From: Bog-473 sp035551835
Lineage (GTDB): Bacteria > Actinomycetota > Acidimicrobiia > Acidimicrobiales > RAAP-2
DNA: 64,000 nt
NCBI GenBank assembly: GCA_035551835.1
Contig: DASZMN010000029.1
Coordinates: 13,413 to 77,412, forward strand
Direction: 5' to 3'
Shown here in pieces: positions 25,485 through 31,380 of the stretch; positions within the stretch are counted from its first letter, which is position 1, and each line of letters starts with the position of its first letter. Position numbers and translations under genes: made by a program. Below the pieces are notes generated by a model, which was given only the letters and a program-made list of their open reading frames with translations, was not told where the DNA came from and searched no databases.

Positions 25485-26142
25485 GACCGCTCCCGCCCCG
25501 CCGACCGTCGCCGCGCTCCGCCCCGCTTCGGGCTCCGACGAGCTGCCCGTGCACCGGCGCTCCATCGGGATCGAGGTGTTCGTCCGCGACGAGCACTTCG
25601 TCGTCATCGGCACGCTGACCGACGTGCGGCCGTGGGCCAGCGGCGCGCTCGGCCCGCGGGACCTGCACGGCATGGAGCTGGCGATCGTGGTCCGCCGCGC
25701 CGACCTGATGATCGTCGACGCGGTCGCCGACATGGAGACGTTCCCGCACGCCGAGTGCACCGAAATTGAGCCGAAGTTCTCCGAGCTGATCGGGCTGTCG
25801 GTGGCGCGGGGCTACACGTCGGCCGTGCAGGAGCGCTTCGGGCGCGAGCGGGGGTGCAGCCACCTCGAATTCCTGGCCCGCGCCGTCGGGCCCGCGGTCA
25901 TCCAGTCGGTCACCTCGGCCGCCGCGCAGCAGTTCGAGCGGGGCGACTCGTATCCGGGGGGCGAGCGCGCCCTGACCTTCCTGTCGAACACGTGTCACGT
26001 CTTCGCCGACGACGGCCCCGGGGTGCAGAAGATCGCGATCGGCTGGCGCCCCGGGATGTTCGGCTATCCCGCCCCCACGGTGACCGAGATTCGCCGCCGC
26101 ATCGCCGAGGGCGACGGCGGCGAGCAGGCCGAGCGCACCTAG
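25477..26142 (+). CDS. DUF2889 domain-containing protein
   Basis: From the GTG at 25477 the protein is 221 residues. It contains VHRRSIGIEVFVRDEHFVVIGTLTD, HGMELAIVVRRADLMIVDA, the cysteine/histidine-bearing RERGCSHLEFLARAVGP and the C-terminal FLSNTCHVF, all of which I associate with DUF2889. The family is of unknown function; conserved Cys and His could bind a metal. It is the last gene of the coupled run starting at 21533. An ORF extension to 25435 overlaps the phosphatase gene and is not needed. Confidence 0.75.
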   Translation: MPETAPAPPTVAALRPASGSDELPVHRRSIGIEVFVRDEHFVVIGTLTDVRPWASGALGPRDLHGMELAIVVRRADLMIVDAVADMETFPHAECTEIEPKFSELIGLSVARGYTSAVQERFGRERGCSHLEFLARAVGPAVIQSVTSAAAQQFERGDSYPGGERALTFLSNTCHVFADDGPGVQKIAIGWRPGMFGYPAPTVTEIRRRIAEGDGGEQAERT

Positions 26143-26244
26143 GCGTCGCTCGCCCAAAGGCCTGTTCGGATTAATCCCCGGCGACGACGTGGCCGGTTCG
26201 TGCGATCGCGAGGCGTCGAGTTCAGCCGGAACTCGCTCGAGTTG

Positions 26245-26269
26245 GTTGGACCGCCTGCAACGTGGGCAT
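26245..26269 (+). promoter_or_regulatory. SigB/SigF-like promoter of topoisomerase IB gene
   Basis: GTTG at 26245-26248, a 15-base spacer and GGGCAT at 26264-26269. Exactly 9 bases separate the -10 element from the ATG at 26279, so the transcript would be leaderless. Confidence 0.5.
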
Positions 26270-26278
26270 ACATCGGCC

Positions 26279-27301
26279 ATGCCGCGATTGCGCCGTTCGG
26301 ACACCGGCGCCAAGGGAATCGCGCGTCGTCGATGTGGGAGAGGCTTTGTGTACCGCGCGGTCGACGGGACGAAGGTGGTCGACCAGGACTGCCTGCGGCG
26401 GATCAGGTCGCTGGCGGTCCCCCCGGCCTGGACCGACGTGTGGATCTGCCCGTGGCCGAACGGCCATATTCAGGCCATGGGCACCGATGCCGCCGGCCGC
26501 CGTCAGTACCGGTACCACGACGACTGGCGCAAGCGGAAGGATCAAGAGAAGTTCGAGCGTGCGATCGAGTTCGGCCGCGCTCTCCCGACGCTCTTGCGGC
26601 GGGTCGAGAACGATCTGGCGTCGTCCGGGCTCCGCAAACAGCGAATGTTGGCGGTGGGCGTGCGCCTCTTGCACATAGGAGGCTTTCGCATCGGAGGAGA
26701 GGAGTACGCCGAAGAGCACGAGACCTTCGGTGTCGCCACACTTCAGGTCCGACATGTCCGCATCGACGGAGATCGCGTGGTCTTCACCTACCGCGCCAAG
26801 GGTTCCGTCAAGCGCAACGTTGCCATCGACGATCCCGAGATCCTCCGCGTGATGCGGTCGCTTCTGCGAAGGTCGCGGCGCAAGAGTGATGATCTCTTGG
26901 CTTGGAGGCAAGGAGGGGGATGGCGGAATCTGCGCTCCGCCGATCTGAACGCCTACATCAAAGAGACGATTGGGGAGCCGTTCAGCGCGAAGGACTTCCG
27001 AACCTGGTCCGCCACTGTGCGGGCGGCGTCGGAGCTCGCCACCCGGGCCGATGCGGCCGCGTCTGAGCGCCAGCGCAAACGGACGGTCAAGGCGGCAGTG
27101 GCCGAGGTTGCGGAGCATCTCGGGAATACGCCCGCCGTGTGCCGCTCCTCGTACATCGACCCCCGGGTCATCGACTGCTTTCACGGTGGCGACACGATTG
27201 GACCGGCTCTGGCGACGTCGAAGAGCCCCGCCCACTCTGCCGAAGGGAAGGTCGAAAAGGCCGTGATCGCGATGCTGACGCGGTCGGCGGAGGCCGCCTA
27301 A
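26279..27301 (+). CDS. DNA topoisomerase IB
   Basis: The 340-residue enzyme is a poxvirus/bacterial type IB topoisomerase. The N-terminal domain has AVPPAWTDVWICPWPNGHIQA and GRRQYRYHDDWR; catalytic residues are visible as Arg137 (GGFRIGGE), Lys174 (YRAKGSVKR), Arg241 (KDFRTWSAT), a histidine in the RTW-to-Tyr helical region and the nucleophile Tyr292 in SSYIDPRVID. It relaxes supercoils by nicking one strand through a 3'-phosphotyrosine. It is an accessory enzyme in bacteria, common in soil and radiation-tolerant groups. The DNA is visibly less GC-rich than upstream genes. The start is fixed by the 9-base spacing from a stress-type -10 element. Confidence 0.92.
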   Translation: MPRLRRSDTGAKGIARRRCGRGFVYRAVDGTKVVDQDCLRRIRSLAVPPAWTDVWICPWPNGHIQAMGTDAAGRRQYRYHDDWRKRKDQEKFERAIEFGRALPTLLRRVENDLASSGLRKQRMLAVGVRLLHIGGFRIGGEEYAEEHETFGVATLQVRHVRIDGDRVVFTYRAKGSVKRNVAIDDPEILRVMRSLLRRSRRKSDDLLAWRQGGGWRNLRSADLNAYIKETIGEPFSAKDFRTWSATVRAASELATRADAAASERQRKRTVKAAVAEVAEHLGNTPAVCRSSYIDPRVIDCFHGGDTIGPALATSKSPAHSAEGKVEKAVIAMLTRSAEAA

Positions 27302-27328
27302 CCGGCCCACGGCGCCTGCGTCGAGCGC

Positions 27329-27943
27329 TCACGGGGGTGCGGCCGAGGATCGAACGTCAGAATGCTCCCGTGCGGGAGAAGTCACCGTCTGATGGTGGGA
27401 CGAGGCTGACAGTCGGTCGAGCACAGGCAGAACGAACCACAGGACGGCGAAGCTCCCGGTGGTGGCCGCAGCAAGGAGGGCAATTGGCCAACCCAAGCCC
27501 ACCACGGTCAGGCACATCCAGACCGCGCACGAGATCGCGAGCGCAACCGCGAAGAGTCCGAGCAGAGCTTGGACGTTGGCCAGCCTGAGGAGCTTGCTCT
27601 TCTCGTGACGCCTGAACACCCAGCGGTGGTAGGCGACCGGACTGATGAGAAGGGCGATGGCGAGCGCCGCCAGGAGCACGGTCGCCTGGTAGAGATCTCG
27701 CTCGGCACCGTTGACCCTGGTGAACCTGACGGTGAAGGGCAACGAGAGCAAGAAGCCAAAGAGCACCTGGACACCCAGTCCCGCGACCCGCAGTTCCTGT
27801 AAGAGATCGCTGAGGTTGCGGTTGTTGCGTTCGGCCTCGGATTCGCCGGTCGGACTCCGGCCCTGAGACCGTGCATCGGATCCGTTTGCCTCGATTCGAC
27901 GCTCGTCAAAATTCGTAGGTCCAGGATCGGGGGTTCTCGTCAC
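27329..27943 (-). CDS. DUF6328 family membrane protein
   Basis: The 204-residue protein has a charged N-terminus of about 45 residues, then LSDLLQELRVAGLGVQVLFGFLLSLPF leading into four membrane helices: around 57-72, 85-105 (ATVLLAALAIALLISPVAYHR), 125-148 and 150-170. The LLQELRVA...GVQVLFGFLL...PVAYHRWVFR pattern matches what I know as DUF6328. The function is unknown. A GAGGAG ribosome site precedes the GTG start, and the gene lies 30 bases downstream of the small hydrophobic protein gene, so both probably share its stress-type promoter. Confidence 0.75.
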   Translation of the reverse strand: MTRTPDPGPTNFDERRIEANGSDARSQGRSPTGESEAERNNRNLSDLLQELRVAGLGVQVLFGFLLSLPFTVRFTRVNGAERDLYQATVLLAALAIALLISPVAYHRWVFRRHEKSKLLRLANVQALLGLFAVALAISCAVWMCLTVVGLGWPIALLAAATTGSFAVLWFVLPVLDRLSASSHHQTVTSPAREHSDVRSSAAPP

Positions 27944-27973
27944 GCACGAAGCTCCTCGCTACGCCGGGATCGA

Positions 27974-28138
27974 TCACCAGCGGTAGAAGTGGTGACGACC
28001 GGCTCCCTCGCCTCGCCCGAGGGCGGCACCCACGACCCAGAACACCGCGAAGACGACGGCCGCAATCCACAAGAGGTGGATTGCGAACCCAGCTCCGAAC
28101 AGAACCAGAACCAGCAACAAAGCAAGTACGAGCAACAT
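27974..28138 (-). CDS. Small hydrophobic membrane protein
   Basis: The 54-residue protein is two hydrophobic segments (MLLVLALLLVLVLFGAGFA and LLWIAAVVFAVFWVVGAAL) ending in GRHHFYRW. Short proteins of this design with an aromatic-basic tail occur across Actinobacteria as stress-induced 'hydrophobic proteins' of unknown role. A TTG-initiated extension to 28177 exists, but ATG 28138 is preferred because it lies exactly 9 bases after the -10 of a stress-type promoter, which would place the transcription start at the codon itself. Confidence 0.7.
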   Translation of the reverse strand: MLLVLALLLVLVLFGAGFAIHLLWIAAVVFAVFWVVGAALGRGEGAGRHHFYRW

Positions 28139-28147
28139 GAAATTTGA

Positions 28148-28173
28148 GTTACCAACACGGTTTCGTACTAAAC
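28148..28173 (-). promoter_or_regulatory. SigB/SigF-like promoter of the hydrophobic protein gene
   Basis: On the minus strand GTTT (28170-28173), a 16-base spacer and GGTAAC (28148-28153), ending 9 bases before the ATG at 28138. The match is to the GTTT-N15-17-GGGTAT consensus with one changed -10 base. Confidence 0.5.
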
Positions 28174-28253
28174 CCAAGGACTAATCCGAGCAGCTCGCGA
28201 ACGCCAGACCAACCGTCGTCGCGCGTCTTGGTCATCGGCACGGCCCCGAGCGG

Positions 28254-29249
28254 TCAAGGTCGGATCTGGCCTCTGGCGTCGCGCGCGGCATCGTCCGCTG
28301 CGTTCTCACCAAACCCGACGCCGATGCATTGATCGTCCCGGCGACGGTACTGGTGCGCGATGTCTGACAGAACCTGATTGTCTGCCGCGGTCGGGTTGGT
28401 ATCTAGCATCCCTCTCGGCCACAAGCGGCGGGAGACGACGGGATTGAGCTCGGCCCCGTACAGGCTGATTTTCGCAAGGAGGAACAGAAATCCGACGAGC
28501 CCGATGACAAGGCCGAATTGGCCGTAGACCGCAGAGCTGTGCCGGAGTTGGTGCTGCACGAGGCCAGATCCAATCGTGATGAGCAGGGTGAACCCAACTG
28601 ACGCCAGCGCGGCGCCTGGGAGGAGGTCCCGCGTCGCAACTTGGCTCGGAGTGGCGACGCGAAAGACCGCAAAATAGAGGGCGGCGTTGAGGACCACCAT
28701 GCCCACCAAGGCGGGGGCCCGGACGCCGACGCCCACGCTCGTGCTCGTCACGAACGTTCCGGCAACTGCGTTGAGCACAAACGCCGATCCGATGGTCACG
28801 AGTGCGACCAGACTGCGGGCGAGGCGGGGACCGAATCCCGGCCTGTCGACCTGTGGCACGTTCCACACTCCGGCCATCGCCTGCTGGACCGTTTGCGTGA
28901 CGCCTTGCGCGCCGTAGATCGATCCGATGAGGCCGATTGCGAGACCAAGGCCGCTCCCTCGCAGGCTCTGTGACGACGCCGGGTTGAATTGGGATCCGAT
29001 GACGGGGAACTCATGAAGCGTCGAAACGATTCGGTGGCCCAACGATGCCGCACCGATGAACCCGAAGATCGTGATGACGACGAGCAGGAGGGGATAGATG
29101 GCAACAAAGCCGTACCATCCGAGCGCAACCACGAACTGATTCGCGTCGTCGTCACCGAACTTCTTGATCACGGCGTAGACCAGCCCAAGGGGGCGGCTCA
29201 TTCGCTGCCAGCCATCGATGAGCACGAGCAGACGCTGAATCTGCTTCAT
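28254..29249 (-). CDS. YihY/BrkB family membrane protein
   Basis: From ATG 29249 the protein has 331 residues with about six membrane helices. DDDANQFVVALGWYGFVAIYPLLLVVITIFGF near the start and GSIYGAQGVTQTVQQAMAGVWNVP are diagnostic for YihY/BrkB; further helices cover VALVTIGSAFVLNAVAG, ALVGMVVLNAALYFAVF and VIGLVGFLFLLAKISLYGAELN. The family was once annotated as ribonuclease BN, wrongly; its true role is unknown, possibly transport or envelope maintenance. The Met at 29249 is preferred over the upstream in-frame start at 29378, whose extra 43 residues look non-coding. A GGGTAG box sits at 29390-29395 on the minus strand but lacks a -35 partner. Confidence 0.85.
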   Translation of the reverse strand: MKQIQRLLVLIDGWQRMSRPLGLVYAVIKKFGDDDANQFVVALGWYGFVAIYPLLLVVITIFGFIGAASLGHRIVSTLHEFPVIGSQFNPASSQSLRGSGLGLAIGLIGSIYGAQGVTQTVQQAMAGVWNVPQVDRPGFGPRLARSLVALVTIGSAFVLNAVAGTFVTSTSVGVGVRAPALVGMVVLNAALYFAVFRVATPSQVATRDLLPGAALASVGFTLLITIGSGLVQHQLRHSSAVYGQFGLVIGLVGFLFLLAKISLYGAELNPVVSRRLWPRGMLDTNPTAADNQVLSDIAHQYRRRDDQCIGVGFGENAADDAARDARGQIRP

Positions 29250-29411
29250 CGGCCCGGGTGCCGTTCGAGGCTCTTGACCGAGTGCCGATGGCCGACACAG
29301 CGCGCCGCCGAAGCTGGGGTATCTGGGACACGAGACAGGTGGATGCACGTAGCACTCACTGAAGAGGCTCTTCCCCAAACGACGGTGTCCTACCCCCGAA
29401 AGGGCGAAGAG

Positions 29412-30071
29412 TCAGCTCAAGAGACTCGCCACGATATTGATGGCAAGCGCCACGATCACCGCACCGAAGAGGTAGGACATGAGCGCGTGTGAAAGGGCGA
29501 TGCGGCGAATTTGCTTTGTCGTCAGGTTCGTGTCGGAGACCTGAAACGTCATTCCAATGGTAAAGGCAAGGTAGGCAAAGTCAAGGTAGGCGGGCGGGTC
29601 GGTCTCATTGAAGTCAACCCCGCCCTCTGAGTTCTGGTAGTGGGATCTCGTGTACCGGAGCATGAAGACGGTGTGAACCGTGGCCCATGAAAGGACGACG
29701 CTGACAATTCCGACCGTGATGAGATAGGCCTTCGTGCCGCCGTGCGATTGACCGGCCTTGATGAGCACAAGCCCGACGGCCGCGAGGAGCGCGACCCCGG
29801 CAAGAAGCACGATTGCTTCGGCCGGACGCCGGCTGCCATCCTCGATGTTGGCATGTCGCTTTGTTTCATTCGGATCCAAATGCCCGACGATGGACCAGAT
29901 CCAGGCCAAGTAGCAGATGGCCGCCGCATCCCAGCCCACCAGGATCGCGGCCTGCCACGTGAGCAAGAAGGCAGCAACGATCCCAAAGACCACCCCGATC
30001 AATGCTGCAACCGCGCCGCGAGCGCCTGCGGTCTCTCTTCGTCTCAGGTTCTGACTGGCATCGTTGGTCAC
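29412..30071 (-). CDS. DUF1345 family membrane protein
   Basis: The 219-residue protein has five to six membrane helices. LLTWQAAILVGWDAAAICYLAWIW, RRPAEAIVLLAGVALLAAVG, TVHTVFMLRYTRSHYQ and YLDFAYLAFTIGMTFQVSDTNL are the DUF1345 hallmarks. The function is unknown. It belongs to the stress island and is divergent from the histone-like gene. The GTG start is 11 bases after GGTACC, which may be part of a degenerate stress-type promoter. Confidence 0.85.
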   Translation of the reverse strand: MTNDASQNLRRRETAGARGAVAALIGVVFGIVAAFLLTWQAAILVGWDAAAICYLAWIWSIVGHLDPNETKRHANIEDGSRRPAEAIVLLAGVALLAAVGLVLIKAGQSHGGTKAYLITVGIVSVVLSWATVHTVFMLRYTRSHYQNSEGGVDFNETDPPAYLDFAYLAFTIGMTFQVSDTNLTTKQIRRIALSHALMSYLFGAVIVALAINIVASLLS

Positions 30072-30134
30072 TTCGTCTGAAAGGTACCAGTGGCGCCGCC
30101 GAACATACGAGGGTCACTGCTTCAATCGCTACGG

Positions 30135-30160
30135 GTGTAGATCGGAATGATGCGGGGTAG
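30135..30160 (+). promoter_or_regulatory. SigB/SigF-like promoter of the histone-like gene
   Basis: GTGT (30135-30138), a 16-base spacer and GGGTAG (30155-30160), 50 bases before the ATG. The -10 hexamer is identical to that of the glgE operon; the -35 has one mismatch. Confidence 0.45.
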
Positions 30161-30210
30161 AGCAACCGCCGTACGACAACGCAAACCAATCGAGACGAAC
30201 GGATGGAGTC

Positions 30211-30699
30211 ATGCCGAGCGGACTGGATAAGGCTGCAGAGTTAGTGGGCGACGCCGTTGGCACCATTGAGAAGGCCTCGGCGGCAGCTGGGTCAGGAGTC
30301 CGAAAGGGTTTCGGTGACGCGGCCACCGTGATCGCAGAATCCAAGACGGCTGAGCGTGTGGAGAAGCAGGCTCGTCCGCTCGCACAACGGGCCGGCCGGA
30401 AGGCAAAGAGCCTGAAGAGGACGGCTAAGAAGCGAGGTACTGTCGCCAAGAAGACCAGCCAGAAGCGGGTGGCCGCAGCCAAAAAGGCCGCAAGGAAGCG
30501 GGCGACCGGCGTCAAGAAGACGGCCAAGAAGCGGGCGACCGGAGCCAAAAAGGCTACGACGAAGCGTGCCACTGTCGCGAAGAAGACGGCCAAGAAGCGG
30601 GCGACCGGCGTCAAGAAGACGGCCAACAAGCGGGCAACCGGAGCCAAGAAGGCCGTGAAAAAACGCGCCACCGTCGCCAAGAAGCGGGCTCGGCGCTGA
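30211..30699 (+). CDS. Histone H1-like lysine/alanine repeat protein
   Basis: The 162-residue protein has a non-repetitive N-terminal part (about residues 1-70, GLDKAAELVGDAVGTIEKASAAAGSG, probably helical) and a basic C-terminal tail of eight 11-residue units of the type KRATGVKKTAK from residue 74 to the end. Such Lys/Ala/Thr/Arg tails resemble eukaryotic histone H1 and the tails of actinobacterial HupB/HU proteins and bind DNA non-specifically. No HU fold is seen here. I infer nucleoid compaction or DNA protection under stress. ATG 30211 follows a GGATGGAG site. The gene has a stress-type promoter and a hairpin at its end. Confidence 0.7.
   Translation: MPSGLDKAAELVGDAVGTIEKASAAAGSGVRKGFGDAATVIAESKTAERVEKQARPLAQRAGRKAKSLKRTAKKRGTVAKKTSQKRVAAAKKAARKRATGVKKTAKKRATGAKKATTKRATVAKKTAKKRATGVKKTANKRATGAKKAVKKRATVAKKRARR
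30430..30693 (+). repeat. 33-bp coding repeat with a 99-bp higher-order period
   Basis: Eight units of 33 bases encode K-R-x-T/A-x-x-x-K-K-x-x. The last six alternate GV, GA and VA types twice in the same order, showing that a three-unit, 99-base block was itself duplicated. Confidence 0.8.
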
Positions 30700-30715
30700 G
30701 GTCCAGACAGGACCT
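30699..30715 (+). terminator. Hairpin after histone-like gene
   Basis: A 6-base stem AGGTCC / GGACCT with a 5-base loop starts on the last base of the stop codon. There is only a short TT after it. Confidence 0.4.
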
Positions 30716-30792
30716 TGGCCCATGCTCGGGTCGGGACTCCGTGAGTGGCGAATGGCGCCGTGGATCGGCGACGTAGCCCAGCGGAATGCCGG

Positions 30793-30818
30793 GTTTGGAA
30801 CCACCTGAGCTTGGGGAA
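30793..30818 (+). promoter_or_regulatory. Weak SigB/SigF-like promoter before the SAP/Rho_N-like gene
   Basis: GTTT (30793-30796), a 16-base spacer and GGGGAA (30813-30818), 105 bases before the ATG at 30924. The -10 is a poor match, so this is tentative. Confidence 0.25.
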
Positions 30819-30923
30819 GTTTATGTTCGAAGCGCCCAACCTGGCCAGGGGGCTGGCGCCCGGAAGCCCTGAGAGTTCGCTCCCGGACTTCCGACGCGCT
30901 GAATCGGTTCAGGGAGGTACACC

Positions 30924-31193
30924 ATGACAACGGAGAAGCAGCGGCGGGCAGCCAAACGCAACGTCGTCAAGGCACGATCTGCGGCGAAGTCAAAGCGGTC
31001 GATCGCATCGATGCCGAAGAAGACCCGGACCGCGCTCGGCAAGCAGGGCGCGGCTGTCGCTCAACGGAAGCGGACCGGGGCGAGCACCCCGAAGACGCGG
31101 CAGGAGCTGTACGAGCAGGCCAAGAGACGCAACATCGAGGGCCGGTCGAAGATGGGCCGGGAGGAATTGCTGCGGGCGCTCAGCTCGCGCTGA
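30924..31193 (+). CDS. Small basic protein with SAP/Rho_N-like C-terminus
   Basis: The 89-residue protein is very basic (KQRRAAKRNVVKARSAAKSKRS) and ends with KTRQELYEQAKRRNIEGRSK followed by MGREELLRALSSR, a two-helix motif typical of SAP or Rho N-terminal-like DNA/RNA-binding tails. I infer a nucleic-acid-binding accessory protein; similar tails occur in plasmid-stabilisation and Ku-like proteins. AGGGAGGT lies 6 bases before the ATG. It ends 15 bases from the convergent small acidic ORF. Confidence 0.65.
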   Translation: MTTEKQRRAAKRNVVKARSAAKSKRSIASMPKKTRTALGKQGAAVAQRKRTGASTPKTRQELYEQAKRRNIEGRSKMGREELLRALSSR

Positions 31194-31208
31194 CCCCGGC
31201 CCGCCCGT

Positions 31209-31376
31209 TCAGCGGGGCAGCTCCTGGTCCAAGGCGTCCGCCTCGTCCACGGGTTCGTGCTCGTGTTCAGCCAAGGGACGGAACATCGGGTCGGGTGATG
31301 AAGGGGTGTTCTGTTCGACGTAATCGTCTTGGGGAACCTCGTCGGGGATGTCGTCGTCTGCCATGGCCTGAGCCAT
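31209..31376 (-). CDS. Small acidic protein at the end of the trehalose operon
   Basis: The 55-residue protein MAQAMADDDIPDEVPQDDYV... is highly acidic and proline-rich with no hydrophobic core. It begins 4 bases after the treY stop codon, so it is the last gene of the glgE-treY operon. I do not recognise it. It may be disordered and could serve as a protectant or regulator; coding status rests on operon position and composition. An alternative start is the ATG four codons downstream. Confidence 0.5.
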   Translation of the reverse strand: MAQAMADDDIPDEVPQDDYVEQNTPSSPDPMFRPLAEHEHEPVDEADALDQELPR

Positions 31377-31380
31377 ACCC

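Noticed and set aside
29390..29395. GGGTAG upstream of the YihY/BrkB gene as another stress promoter
   Set aside because: No GTT-type -35 box occurs at 14-17 bases, and it lies 140 bases from the chosen start.
30745..30927. 60-codon ORF between the histone-like and SAP/Rho_N-like genes
   Set aside because: No ribosome binding site, no hydrophobic or repeat pattern, and it overlaps the next gene's start region.
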